Assembly: GCF_008973665.1 (NCBI RefSeq)
Contig: NZ_WACP01000005.1
Location: 186,001 to 250,000, forward strand
Reading direction: 5' to 3'
Length of the DNA stretch: 64,000 nucleotides
Origin: Paenibacillus tengchongensis
Lineage (GTDB): Bacteria; Bacillota; Bacilli; Paenibacillales; Paenibacillaceae
The position numbers and the translations under genes are program-made. Each line of letters starts with the position of its first letter. Position 1 is the stretch's first letter. The notes below the pieces were generated by a model. It did no database searches and was not told where the DNA came from. It saw only the letters and a program-made list of their open reading frames with translations. Of the stretch, positions 51,294 through 60,280 are shown in pieces.

Positions 51294-51346
51294 GCCGAGC
51301 AGTAATTCTCTAATGAATAGGAGAATTGCTGCTCGGCTATTTTTTG
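51294..51346. terminator. Strong hairpin at the right end of the IS remnant
   Basis: GCCGAGCAGTAATTCTC pairs over 17 positions with GAGAATTGCTGCTCGGC and is followed by TATTTTTTG on the plus strand. Confidence 0.85.
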
Positions 51347-51426
51347 TAACCTATTTTTCTCAGTGAGCTGTCTTAGGTAATATGAGAACTACTTATGGGA
51401 CAGCCTCTTCTGATATAAAACCTCAA

Positions 51427-53529
51427 TCAGTTACCCGCTCCCTTGGATTTCTCCGTTAACCCGGCAACGATCTGATCCATTGGATGGGTGAATAAAGCGT
51501 ACAGGATTGCTGCATTTTCCTTCTTGCTCAGCGCTTCTCTGGACTTGAAATCAACGGCCCCATCGGCATCAGCCTGAATATCGGGTCCGTACAGTCCAAA
51601 GGCCACAGACATCTTCACTGCCGGAACGGCCCATTTGTCCGTCTTGCCGGCCAGCTTTACATCACGGAACAGCTCATCCGGGTACTGCGGGCTTAGCAGT
51701 CTCCACAACATAACCGCCGCCTCCTGGCGGGAAATGACTCGGTCAGGCTGGAACTCTCCCCCCTGCGTTCCCTGAACCATACCAAGCTCCACGGCCATCT
51801 GCACATAACCGGCAGCCGGATGGCCTTGCAGATCAGGGAAAGCCAGCTTCTCCGTCTTGCTCTCCTTTACACCGCTGCTCTCCAGCATCAGCCGCACGTA
51901 CTCGGCCCGCGTAATTCCCGCCTCAGGCTGAAAATACAGCGAAGCATCATTAGGTAAATAGCCCAGGGATTGCAGCATCATAACCGGGGTGGCATAGGGA
52001 TGACCCGGAGTAACATCGGCATAACCGGCGCCTTCCGGACCTTTTTGTCCATAGCCGTAAGGATTAAGGTAGGGTTCCTTGAAATAGGTGATCTGTCCGC
52101 TCGAATCCTGCGCAAAGCCGGTGAATTTCCGGGTAAGCTCATCTATGAATAGATTATCATCCACTTGGCGCAGCTGGCGGTTGCCGAGCAAAGCATCGCT
52201 GATATGGAGGGCTCCTTCGTTTACACTAACCGTAGAAACCAGGCTCTTAAGCCGGAGATCGGCGTAATAACCGGTGAACGCATCCATAGCTTCGGCGCTC
52301 AGCGGCTGGAAGGCATCAAGCTTCGCAGGTGCGGCATATTGCGGAAAAAAAGTCTGGATAAATGCCGGATAGAACAGCTCGCGCAGCACACTTTGCTGAT
52401 TATAGCCAATGAAGACTCCGGTGTTCTGCTCCGGGATCAGGAACATATAGGTGCTGAAGCCGACCAAATCGCCTGCCTTGGTGATAATCTTGGAGCTGCT
52501 GCCCGCTTCAGGAAGCTGAATGGGTGCTTCAAAGCCATAGGTGGTATCCGGCAGCAGCGGGTGGATCGAGGACCGGTATTCCTCCATGGCATCCACTGTG
52601 TTTGCGGACAGAATGCGGCTGTTGCCCACAGCTCCCCCGTTTAAAAAAGCGGTCATGAACTTGCCGATATCCTCTCCCGTGGAAAGCATCCCTCCCTGCG
52701 GCATGACAGTTGGAGTAACGGTATACAGGTCAATGGGCTCACCTGCAGCATCATAGGCCGTAGCAAGGTCTTCTTTTAGGTCACCTTCCAGCAGGAAACC
52801 GCTTTTATCCATATTTAGCACGTCAAACACATGCTTCTCCATATAGTCCTCGTAGGGCATCCCGCTGGCCTTTTCCACCACCAGGCCGAGAAGCATCGAT
52901 GCGAAATTGTCATACATGTAGGAAGTCCCCGGCTCACGGACAACCGGCGGCATATGCTGCAGCACATAATCCTCAATCGAAACCTTTGCTTGGAAATTAT
53001 CGTTGATATCCTCCGGCAGAGGGTCCTGGATCCGGAAGCCTGTAGTGTGGGTCAGCAGCTGCTCCACCGTGACCGGAACACCGAACGGATTGTCGAAATC
53101 AATCGGCCCGGTATAGGTTTGAAAATCCGCCTTCAAATCGATCTTTCCCTGCTCCGCCAGCTGCATAGCGGCAACAGCCGTGAAGGTTTTGGATACCGAA
53201 GCCATACGGAAGACAGTGTCATCCGGGTCTACCGCAGTTTTCTTGGTCTTGTCCGCATAACCGAAGCCTTCTTCAATCACTGTCTTGCCATCCTTGACCA
53301 CAATGACAACCGCCCCGGCAAGCTGGGCCTTCACCTCATCCAGGCTGAAGAATTGCTTGAGGAACGCCGCCGCGTTCTCCTGCGTCAGAGGCTTGGCTTG
53401 TTCCGGAGCAGTCGCAGAGGGAGCCGCCGATGCCTGAACCGCAGGAAGCATTGGGGACAACATCAGGGCAGCGGCAAGAAGGGGCCTCGTCCAAAAGGGC
53501 AGGCGCTTGCGAAGCTTTGACACATTCAT
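51427..53529 (-). CDS. Secreted serine hydrolase (beta-lactamase/DD-peptidase family) with SLH domains
   Basis: 700 residues from the ATG at 53527-53529 (GGAG 8 bases upstream; the GTG three codons earlier touches that site). Signal peptide, then a class C beta-lactamase-like domain (~residues 45-370): SxxK in MASVSKTFTA and the tyrosine motif YMYDN. A linker is followed by S-layer homology repeats from ~residue 525 (YFQPEAGITRAEYVRLMLES, EFQPDRVISRQEAAVMLWRL, and a third partial), which bind the secondary cell-wall polymer. Probably a wall-bound esterase or peptidase; substrate unknown. Confidence 0.9.
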   Translation of the reverse strand: MNVSKLRKRLPFWTRPLLAAALMLSPMLPAVQASAAPSATAPEQAKPLTQENAAAFLKQFFSLDEVKAQLAGAVVIVVKDGKTVIEEGFGYADKTKKTAVDPDDTVFRMASVSKTFTAVAAMQLAEQGKIDLKADFQTYTGPIDFDNPFGVPVTVEQLLTHTTGFRIQDPLPEDINDNFQAKVSIEDYVLQHMPPVVREPGTSYMYDNFASMLLGLVVEKASGMPYEDYMEKHVFDVLNMDKSGFLLEGDLKEDLATAYDAAGEPIDLYTVTPTVMPQGGMLSTGEDIGKFMTAFLNGGAVGNSRILSANTVDAMEEYRSSIHPLLPDTTYGFEAPIQLPEAGSSSKIITKAGDLVGFSTYMFLIPEQNTGVFIGYNQQSVLRELFYPAFIQTFFPQYAAPAKLDAFQPLSAEAMDAFTGYYADLRLKSLVSTVSVNEGALHISDALLGNRQLRQVDDNLFIDELTRKFTGFAQDSSGQITYFKEPYLNPYGYGQKGPEGAGYADVTPGHPYATPVMMLQSLGYLPNDASLYFQPEAGITRAEYVRLMLESSGVKESKTEKLAFPDLQGHPAAGYVQMAVELGMVQGTQGGEFQPDRVISRQEAAVMLWRLLSPQYPDELFRDVKLAGKTDKWAVPAVKMSVAFGLYGPDIQADADGAVDFKSREALSKKENAAILYALFTHPMDQIVAGLTEKSKGAGN

Positions 53530-53582
53530 CTTCTTCACTCCATTTCCATAGAATCATAAGCACAGTTATAACTACGGCGCTT

Positions 53583-54176
53583 TCATAGGTATGGGTTCAT
53601 TAGCGTTTGGTCATTTGCCAAGCTCCGGGCAATTTGCACAATCTCCTGAATGGTAGACTGAACTTCATTGCTGTCCTTAATTACAAGTAAATGGTGTGCT
53701 TCGTCGCTTGTCGGTGGTAACACATCGTCATTATGGGAACCTGCTAACTGCCGGCTAAGCACTTCTTCAAAAGTAGAAGCATTCCTGAGAATAGCTGTGC
53801 TACGCTGACTGTCGGCAATACGAGAAAGAAGAATAGCATCGGGAATATCAAAGTTAACGATAATGCTTACAAACCCTTTTGAACGAAACCATTCCAGCAA
53901 ATCCAACCGGCCTTTCCGCCCGCGATTGGCGTTACATAATATGATATGGAAGTTTGTTTGATTAGCAGCAAAATCTATGATGGTCCGAGAGATGGCGTCC
54001 TTAAGTGTGTTGACTCCTTGTTTAGGCAGCAAGCTCTTATAATATGTATGAATAAATTCAGCATGGTTGTCCCGGTCAATCACAACTGAATGGTTTAAGT
54101 GCTGTTCCAATTTTTTAGCAAACGTAGTTTTCCCGCTATGTGTTTTACCGACTGTAATGACCACTAACCGTTTCAT
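53583..54176 (-). CDS. P-loop kinase-like ATPase
   Basis: 197 residues. Walker A GKTHSGKTT (residues 10-18) with the layout of small-molecule kinases of the AAA_33 type: VVIDRDNHAEF after strand 2, FHIILCNANRGRKGRLDLLE as the substrate strand, and a lid VVNF-like segment before RIADSQRST. It probably phosphorylates a small substrate. The region is AT-richer than its surroundings, hinting at transfer. Confidence 0.82.
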   Translation of the reverse strand: MKRLVVITVGKTHSGKTTFAKKLEQHLNHSVVIDRDNHAEFIHTYYKSLLPKQGVNTLKDAISRTIIDFAANQTNFHIILCNANRGRKGRLDLLEWFRSKGFVSIIVNFDIPDAILLSRIADSQRSTAILRNASTFEEVLSRQLAGSHNDDVLPPTSDEAHHLLVIKDSNEVQSTIQEIVQIARSLANDQTLMNPYL

Positions 54177-54319
54177 AAATGCAACTCCATTCTTTAGAAA
54201 ATCATGTGACCAGTTTGGATTTTACTATCTGTGCAGTGAGTGTACGTGACACATGTCCTTTTATACTTTGCCAATTATCAACGTAAATACAGTCCTACTT
54301 CCGCTGCATACCTGTTAAT

Positions 54320-54499
54320 TAAACCCTTTGCTGATTCCGAACGGCAGTACACTGGAAAGGAAAGATCGAAGTTCCCTTGAACTCTACAACTTCTGTGAAG
54401 AAATTGGAGAGTGCAACTTCCCTTGTAGATAATTCTACAACCTTTAGCAGCTCCTCAATTTCATTAATTTCCAGCAGCGTATCTGAAATGTCTTTTTGC
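54320..54499 (-). pseudogene. Open remnant without start codon
   Basis: Directly after the gene at 54500 the minus strand reads QKDISDTLLEINEIEELLKV ... SNFFTEVVEFKGTSIFPFQC to a stop near 54320: about 58 acidic, helical residues with no ATG, GTG or TTG in a sensible place. It looks like the end of a lost gene. The family is not recognised; the stretch 54180-54319 shows nothing. Confidence 0.3.
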
Positions 54500-54751
54500 T
54501 TAAATCAGCGAACCAAACAGTTGGCCAACAACCATCACAACACCTGAAACAATAAATATAGTACCTAATACACGATAAAAAAGCTCTAGTCCCTTTGAAA
54601 TCTCCTCCCCTTTAATTTCTACCTTCTTTTTTTCAATTTTTAATCCAAAAGTCCCCAAGTAAAATACGTGGCGAGGAAAAAAGGCATAGAAGAACCCAAT
54701 GATAAGCAAGCCAAACCCAATAATCGTAGTCATCTCCTCTAACTTCTTCAA
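54500..54751 (-). CDS. Small membrane protein
   Basis: 83 residues with two hydrophobic segments (TTIIGFGLLIIGFFYAFF and VLGTIFIVSGVVMVVGQLF) around a charged loop (KIEKKKVEIKGEEISKG). The TTG start overlaps the stop of the upstream gene (TGATTG), so translation is coupled. Family unknown. Confidence 0.6.
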   Translation of the reverse strand: MKKLEEMTTIIGFGLLIIGFFYAFFPRHVFYLGTFGLKIEKKKVEIKGEEISKGLELFYRVLGTIFIVSGVVMVVGQLFGSLI

Positions 54752-55134
54752 TCAAAGTAATTTAGATAAATTAACATCAATACCATAGGGAGAAAGCAAA
54801 TCAGGAACAAAATAAAGGCTACTCTCATCATTTTCAGTAAACGAGGGTTATCTTTGCCCATTTGCCTGGCTGAATAATATAACATAATTATAAATATAAG
54901 GAATCCAATAGCAGGAGATAAGCTTGCAATACTCTTATGATTCAAATATCCTCGCTCTTCCAGTATCCGCGTAATTCCCATTCCGATAGTTGATACGCCA
55001 AGAATAATTATGCTTAAACCAAATAATTTATTAAACCTAGTGAAGTAGAAAGAAAATATTAACAACAGAGCTCCTGAGCCAAAAGTGAATATAATTTCTT
55101 CAGTATAGGAAAATGAACTATAGAAGGAAATCAA
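54748..55134 (-). CDS. Membrane protein of unknown function
   Basis: 128 residues with four hydrophobic segments and a TTG start. It forms a two-gene unit with the small membrane protein downstream. AT-rich. No family recognised. Confidence 0.6.
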   Translation of the reverse strand: MISFYSSFSYTEEIIFTFGSGALLLIFSFYFTRFNKLFGLSIIILGVSTIGMGITRILEERGYLNHKSIASLSPAIGFLIFIIMLYYSARQMGKDNPRLLKMMRVAFILFLICFLPMVLMLIYLNYFD

Positions 55135-55297
55135 CTTGTCACCATCCGATCTTAATCTAGAAATGGACCCTGTTGTGACAGATCAGACTTAGTAAAGGAA
55201 TTACTCGCTATGCCATTCCTTTCTGCTAAGGTCTATAAAGCTATAATTACACCATCCAGATTATAACATCTTATCGATACAGCGAAGGAGGCCATTT

Positions 55298-55615
55298 GTG
55301 AAAAAAATCGTTCTAGCAATCCTACTGCTGCTCATTCTCAGTGCCTGCGGCAATGAATTTACTAAAGAGAGTTGGCTCGATAAACGGGAAGAAAGAAGCG
55401 GTATGGTGTCCAGCCTCCTGCAGAAGCATGAGCTGACAGGCATGACCGTAGCGGAAGTGAAGGAGCTGCTCGGCGAACCGGAGCAGATCAAGAGTGATCC
55501 GACCGAATATGTCTATTATCTGGGCAGAGCCGGGTTAGGGGTTGACGATCTGCTGTTCAGGCTTACTTTTGATGAGGACGGCAAGCTGATTACGCACGAG
55601 CAGACTCATGACTAA
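55298..55615 (+). CDS. Small lipoprotein with a BamE/SmpA-like domain
   Basis: 105 residues, GTG start with AAGGAGG 6 bases upstream. Lipoprotein signal MKKIVLAILLLLILSAC. The mature part MVSSLLQKHELTGMTVAEVKELLGEPEQI ... YYLGRAG follows the SmpA/OmlA-type alpha-beta pattern (G-M-T-x-x-E-V-x-x-L-L-G-x-P). Function unknown in Gram-positives. Confidence 0.8.
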   Translation: MKKIVLAILLLLILSACGNEFTKESWLDKREERSGMVSSLLQKHELTGMTVAEVKELLGEPEQIKSDPTEYVYYLGRAGLGVDDLLFRLTFDEDGKLITHEQTHD

Positions 55616-55631
55616 GAAGAGAACGGGGATG

Positions 55632-55806
55632 AATGGTGCAACGGTAACGGTTCAGCTGACGGATTAACATCTCTGATCTGCCTATCCAGCGTAACTTCGG
55701 TTCAGTCGCAATACGGAATTAGGTCGGCACTCCATCGATATCCCCGCTCAACGGGTAAACTGACCTCATTATCTCCCAGCCGCTCTAACAGCGTCTGCAC
55801 CATTCT
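55632..55806. repeat. Segment bounded by a 10-bp inverted repeat
   Basis: GAATGGTGCA (left) and TGCACCATTC (right, ending ~55805) bound ~175 bases without a plus-strand gene. The minus strand has a 33-codon frame starting MVQTLLERLG that begins at the right end. It may be a miniature element or a structured transcript; I can say no more. Confidence 0.35.
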
Positions 55807-55820
55807 TCACTTCTTTATAC

Positions 55821-55871
55821 AAAAAAACTGCGGTCCCTCTATCTTTCATCAAGATAAAGTAAACCGCAGTT
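55821..55871 (-). terminator. Terminator after the YcnI gene
   Basis: AACTGCGGT...ACCGCAGTT with TTTATCTT/AAAGATA inside; on the minus strand it ends in seven T (55821-55827). Confidence 0.88.
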
Positions 55872-55955
55872 ATATAAGTTTCTATCTGTCTCAGTTCACT
55901 GCTATACGAATGCGCGGGCATTATCCGTTCCCCCAATGCGGGAAGGGCGTAGCCT

Positions 55956-56618
55956 TTACTCCTTCCGCCCTCTCAGCACCCCGACCACGGACAACAGAAA
56001 TGCCAGCAGCGAAATGCCCAGCGCGATGTAGACCAGCGGGGAAATCTTGGCGGACTCGCCGTCCCCCTGCTCGGCCATGATCTGGTTGTGCTCATCCATG
56101 GTCATGGTATCGCTGCCGCTTGTGCCGGACGAGCCATGGGAATGCCCCCCGCTTCCGCCGGCTGCTTCAATGATCGCAGTGACGGAATGCGGCGTCTCCG
56201 AGCCTTCCTCGCCGGACCACTCTACCTTGCTGCCGTCAGCGTAGTGCTGGTAGGCATCCCAGGCGATCTCGCTGGCTTCGGCCGGATTCTGGGCAGTGAA
56301 GTAGAACCGCTGGAACTGACCGGCCAGGATGCCTTCCCCGGTGGCTTTCCAGCTCACCTTGTTGCCCTCTACTGTCACTTCCCAGCCGGGCGTCGGCTCA
56401 AATTGCTTGAACGCCGCCCCTTCGGGAATGCGCAGGTCCACCTGTACGGTCGCAATATCTTTCTCCGAAGGCACCTTCAGGGTATAAGTCTCCCAGGCCC
56501 CGGTAGCCGATTCCGCCGGAGCAACGGTTACATGGGCGCTGGCTACGGCTGCGAACAGCATGAAGGCCGCCGTCAGCGGGACGGTCATGGTTATAATTTT
56601 ACGAAGCATCTTCATCAT
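55956..56618 (-). CDS. YcnI-family (DUF1775) membrane-anchored protein
   Basis: 220 residues. A signal peptide ends ASAHVTV, so the mature protein starts with His, the copper-binding residue of the family. DUF1775 domain (HVTVAPAESATGAWETYTLK ... FYFTAQNPAEASEIAWDAYQ), then a His/Ser/Gly linker with HSHGSSG and a C-terminal transmembrane helix (LVYIALGISLLAFLLSVVGV). In B. subtilis ycnI is next to the copper genes ycnJK. Here it begins right at the stop codon of a NarL-type response regulator gene. Confidence 0.9.
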   Translation of the reverse strand: MMKMLRKIITMTVPLTAAFMLFAAVASAHVTVAPAESATGAWETYTLKVPSEKDIATVQVDLRIPEGAAFKQFEPTPGWEVTVEGNKVSWKATGEGILAGQFQRFYFTAQNPAEASEIAWDAYQHYADGSKVEWSGEEGSETPHSVTAIIEAAGGSGGHSHGSSGTSGSDTMTMDEHNQIMAEQGDGESAKISPLVYIALGISLLAFLLSVVGVLRGRKE

Positions 56619-57311
56619 TTATTGTCTTCTCCTCTTCTTCCTGATAGGTTCATCTGGTGCAAAATCCCGGCTGCGCGGAGCAAGGCCCTGCTCCAAGGCA
56701 TAGCGGGTTAGCTGTGTACGGTTCTGCAGTTGAAGCTTGTGCAGGATATTCTTCAGATGGTTCTTGACCGTGTGCTCGGAAATTCCGAGCATGCCGGCAA
56801 TCTCGCGGTTCGTGGCGCCGGAGGATACACAGCCCAGTATCTCCTTCTCCCGCGCCGTTAATGCCTCATGCTCCTCGCGGGGGGACGGGACGGCGAACTC
56901 CTGCAGAATCTGAAAAGCCAGCTCGCGGCTGAGCGGAACCTCCTCGCTGACGATTGCCAGCAGATACTCGATCCAGGTCGAGGGCGCCAGATTCTTCAGC
57001 AGATAGCCCTGCGCCCCCTGCTTCAGCGCCTCGAACAGATGGGATACCTCATCCGATACGGTGACGATGACGATCCTCACATACGGGTGGGTCAGCTTGA
57101 TGCGCCGCGTCGTCTCCAGGCCGTTCATGCCCGGCATCTCAATGTCGATCAGGATCAGGTCGGGCATCCACTGCTCCGTCCAGAGTATCGCCTCAGCTCC
57201 GCTTCCCACGGCCCCGATCATTTCAAAGCGTTCATCCATGCCCAGGATTTCACACATCGCCTCGCGCGCATACGCGGAGTCGTCGACGATCAACACCCGG
57301 CAGCGGTTCAT
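56619..57311 (-). CDS. NarL/LuxR-family response regulator
   Basis: 230 residues. Receiver domain (VLIVDDSAYAREAMCEILGM; phospho-Asp in LILIDIEMPGMNG; KQGAQGYLLK) and LuxR helix-turn-helix (LTAREKEILGCVSSGATNRE, LGISEHTVKNHLKNILHKL). The basic tail ends RKKRRRQ. It overlaps the upstream kinase gene by 4 bases (ATGA) and is followed at once by YcnI. Confidence 0.94.
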   Translation of the reverse strand: MNRCRVLIVDDSAYAREAMCEILGMDERFEMIGAVGSGAEAILWTEQWMPDLILIDIEMPGMNGLETTRRIKLTHPYVRIVIVTVSDEVSHLFEALKQGAQGYLLKNLAPSTWIEYLLAIVSEEVPLSRELAFQILQEFAVPSPREEHEALTAREKEILGCVSSGATNREIAGMLGISEHTVKNHLKNILHKLQLQNRTQLTRYALEQGLAPRSRDFAPDEPIRKKRRRQ

Positions 57312-58186
57312 GGCGCTTCCCCTCCTTTGGCAATTTCCACAGTGGTGCCTTCCGGTCCGCTGGTCAGAGCCAGCTTCCAGCCCATCCGCTCAGCACGTTC
57401 CCTCATAATCCGCAGGCCGTAGCTGCCCTGCACGGCAAAAGGATCGGCATGCCCGATCCCGGCCCCGTTATCGCTGACTGTTACGCTCCAGCTTCTCTCG
57501 TCACCGTATCCGCTGATGGCGACCTTGTCGGCTCGCGTATGCTTGCGCACATTAATCATCGCTTCGCGGATGCAGGACAGCAGCTCCGCCTTGTCCTTGG
57601 CCGATAGCGCCGCATCGTCCAGCTTCCAGTCGAGCGACGCTTCAATCATCGCCTCCCGGGCGAGCCGCGCAAGCTGCGCCTTGACCGACTCCGCAAGCGT
57701 GAAGCTCTGCTCGCCGGATAACGGCAGCTTCAGGTTGGCGATGGCCTGGCGCACATACCGGTTCACTTCATGAACCGTCTGCCGGAGCTGCTCAATGCTT
57801 TCGTTCGTCACTTCACCCTTCCGGCGGCTGTGCTCCAGCTTGTCGATCCGCACGGACAACAGGAACAGCGACTGGGCGATCCCGTCATGCAGCTCGCCGG
57901 CCAACTGCTCGCGGGCTTCGAGTGCCAGCATTTCGGCACGCTTGCGCTCCAGCTCCCGCTGGTTCCGCTCCAGGAGTGAGAACAGCGGCAGCAGCAGCGC
58001 CATGCTGGATACCAGCACCAGCAGCGGCGTCAAGTAATTGCCCATATCCATGGAGATGTAGGGCATCAGAAACTGGTGGCGCACCACCTCCCAAATACCG
58101 ACCATTACGGTAGGCAGCAGCAGAATGCTCAGCTTGATTCTTGTATACGTGGCCGTTCCCCCCTGACTCCAGTCTAACCATAGCAT
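57308..58186 (-). CDS. NarX/LiaS-type sensor histidine kinase
   Basis: 292 residues. Two hydrophobic segments in the first ~70 residues, a coiled segment (LLERNQRELERKRAEMLALE), then HisKA_3 with the phospho-His in AGELHDGIAQSLF, and HATPase_c with IREAMINVRKHTRADKV and VSDNGAGIG. There is almost no extracellular domain, so it probably senses within the membrane. The start codon has a weak ribosome binding site. Confidence 0.92.
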   Translation of the reverse strand: MLWLDWSQGGTATYTRIKLSILLLPTVMVGIWEVVRHQFLMPYISMDMGNYLTPLLVLVSSMALLLPLFSLLERNQRELERKRAEMLALEAREQLAGELHDGIAQSLFLLSVRIDKLEHSRRKGEVTNESIEQLRQTVHEVNRYVRQAIANLKLPLSGEQSFTLAESVKAQLARLAREAMIEASLDWKLDDAALSAKDKAELLSCIREAMINVRKHTRADKVAISGYGDERSWSVTVSDNGAGIGHADPFAVQGSYGLRIMRERAERMGWKLALTSGPEGTTVEIAKGGEAP

Positions 58187-58391
58187 TGCCGCCGCTTGAC
58201 CGGCATGACTCTTTCGGGCTATAGAGACATGGATATTGTTACGAAAATAAGTATTTTAAAAATAAATCAATCACTCTCTGTTCGCGAAACACCGCCGGAT
58301 CATGTACACTGGAAGCATCTCTTACTCTTAACTTTCCTATAGCTGTTCTACCACGATAACCACGCCATCTTTCAAGCAGGAGCGATTATAA

Positions 58392-59087
58392 ATGAAGCCG
58401 ATTACGATACTGATTGCCGACGACGATGCGGACATCGCCGGACTGCTCGCGCTGCATCTGGAGCAGGAAGGGTACCGCTGCATCAAAGTTTACGACGGGG
58501 CGGCGGCCATTCAGGCTGTGCAGAACCACCACATAGACCTCGCCGTGCTCGACATTATGATGCCCGGGCTGGACGGGCATGAGGTGACCCGGCAGATCCG
58601 GGAGCGCTGGGCGCTGCCGATTATTTTTGTCAGCGCCAAGACCTCCGATCTAGACAAAATCACCGGCCTTGTCATCGGCGCGGACGATTATGTCACCAAA
58701 CCGTTTAATCCGCTGGAGCTCGTCGCGCGGGTGAATGCCCAGCTCCGCCGCTCACGGCTGCTGAACCAGCCGACGGGAGATCAGGCGCCTATCCTTGAAG
58801 CGGGAGGCCTGATGGTTGACCTGGACCGCCGTGCCGCCTCGCTGTACGGAAATCCGCTGGAGCTGACCCCCAAGGAATTCGATATCCTCTACCTCCTGGC
58901 CAGCCATCCGGGCAAAGTGTTCAGTAGTGAGCACCTCTTCCGCCAGGTCTGGGGCGAAGCCTATTATGAGGGCGGAAATACGGTGATGGTGCACATCCGC
59001 ACCCTGCGCAAGAAGCTCGGCAACGATCCGGACAAGAATAAATGGATCAAGACGATCTGGGGAGTAGGTTATACATTCAATGGCTAA
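58392..59087 (+). CDS. OmpR-family response regulator (VanR-like)
   Basis: 231 residues. Receiver (ILIADDDADIAGLLALHLEQ; phospho-Asp in LAVLDIMMPGLDG; GADDYVTKPF) and winged-helix OmpR domain (LELTPKEFDILYLLASHPGK, VMVHIRTLRKKLG). It overlaps the kinase gene by 8 bases. The downstream vanY- and vanZ-like genes suggest a VanRS-type cell-wall sensing pair. Confidence 0.93.
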   Translation: MKPITILIADDDADIAGLLALHLEQEGYRCIKVYDGAAAIQAVQNHHIDLAVLDIMMPGLDGHEVTRQIRERWALPIIFVSAKTSDLDKITGLVIGADDYVTKPFNPLELVARVNAQLRRSRLLNQPTGDQAPILEAGGLMVDLDRRAASLYGNPLELTPKEFDILYLLASHPGKVFSSEHLFRQVWGEAYYEGGNTVMVHIRTLRKKLGNDPDKNKWIKTIWGVGYTFNG

Positions 59088-60177
59088 GCCTTTTCGCAGC
59101 TTCCGGTTCCGGATGATTCTGCTGCTTGTCCTGAGTATGGGAGCGGCGGGTGCCGTTACCTTTGTACTGTATAAGATTCTGCAGTCTATGTACGCAAATG
59201 TCAAAGTGGAGGACCCGCTGGCGAGAATCCGCTTCCTGATCGGCACGATCGGGGATTTCAACTTCTTCCTGCTGATCTTCGTGCCGCTGGCAATCCTCTT
59301 CTTCTTTCTGTTTACCAAGCCGTATGCCGGCTATTTCCGCAGCATTTCGGAGCATATTCACCGGCTGGCCGGCGGGGAATTCGGCGGCCAGCCGCTGACT
59401 ATCCCGTCCCGCGACGAGTTCGCGGATATCGCTGGCGAGCTGAATCTCGCATCCGCAAAGCTGCGGGAGGCGGTGGAACGGGGGGATTTTGCCGAGAGCA
59501 GCAAGGACCGTCTGGTATTGAACCTCGCCCACGATCTGCGGACGCCGCTGACCTCAGTGCTGGGATATCTCGACTTCGTGCTGAAGGATGGAAGCTTAAC
59601 CCCGGAACAAGCGAGACACTATACGACAATCGCTTATACTAAATCCCGGCGGCTGGAGAAACTGATCGATGAGCTGTTCGAAATCACCAGAATGAACTAT
59701 GGCATGGTCTCTGTCCGCAAAGCGCCGTTTGACCTCAGTGAGCTGCTGCACCAGTTAAGCGAGGAGCTGTATCCCGTGTTCGAGAATAGCGGTCTAGTTG
59801 CAAGGCTGCAGCTTCCTCCGCAGCTCCTGATGAACGGGGACGGCGAGCTGCTGGCCCGGGTCTTCGAGAACCTGCTGACAAATGCGGCCCGGTACGGGGC
59901 TGACGGTCAATACATTGATATTACAGGTACGTCAGATGAACACGAAGCAGTGGTCAGGGTCGTAAATTACGGCGGCGGCATTGCTGCGGAGGAGCTGCCC
60001 CATCTATTCGAAATGTTCTACACCGGCGACAAGGCCCGCACCCACCGGGAAGGCCAGAGCGGAACAGGTCTGGGACTCTTCATCGCCAAAAATATTGTAG
60101 AGCAGCACGGCGGCTCCATTGCTGCCGAAAGCGATCTGCTGCGCACCTGCTTTGAAGTCCGGCTGCCCCTCGCCTGA
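59080..60177 (+). CDS. Sensor histidine kinase (VanS-like)
   Basis: 365 residues with two transmembrane segments (MILLLVLSMGAAGAVTFVLY and FNFFLLIFVPLAILFFFLF) around a short outer loop, HAMP, HisKA with phospho-His in LNLAHDLRTPLTSVLGYLDF, and HATPase_c (NLLTNAARYG, GTGLGLFIAKNIVEQHGG). The arrangement and the H-D-L-R-T-P-L-T-S motif match VanS. Confidence 0.93.
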   Translation: MAKPFRSFRFRMILLLVLSMGAAGAVTFVLYKILQSMYANVKVEDPLARIRFLIGTIGDFNFFLLIFVPLAILFFFLFTKPYAGYFRSISEHIHRLAGGEFGGQPLTIPSRDEFADIAGELNLASAKLREAVERGDFAESSKDRLVLNLAHDLRTPLTSVLGYLDFVLKDGSLTPEQARHYTTIAYTKSRRLEKLIDELFEITRMNYGMVSVRKAPFDLSELLHQLSEELYPVFENSGLVARLQLPPQLLMNGDGELLARVFENLLTNAARYGADGQYIDITGTSDEHEAVVRVVNYGGGIAAEELPHLFEMFYTGDKARTHREGQSGTGLGLFIAKNIVEQHGGSIAAESDLLRTCFEVRLPLA

Positions 60178-60280
60178 GCCTGGATTTTTATAGGTTAAGA
60201 AAAACTTTAGATTTACCCCCACTTCTTTTTAAATGTTGCCCTGTATCTTGTAGTCATGAAGACAAGGGGGAACGTTTAAC

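Larger units (their letters stand above)
50487..51409. mobile_element. Decayed IS1182-family element
   Basis: AAGAGTCTGTCCCATAAG at 50487-50504 and CTTATGGGACAGCCTCTT at 51392-51409 are inverted repeats matching at 17 of 18 positions, of the GAGGCTGTCCCA type seen at IS1182-like ends. Inside are transposase fragments with stop codons (50954-51250). At 923 bp it is about half the size of an intact member, so the middle or the N-terminal half of the gene has been lost. I see no target duplication. Confidence 0.75.
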
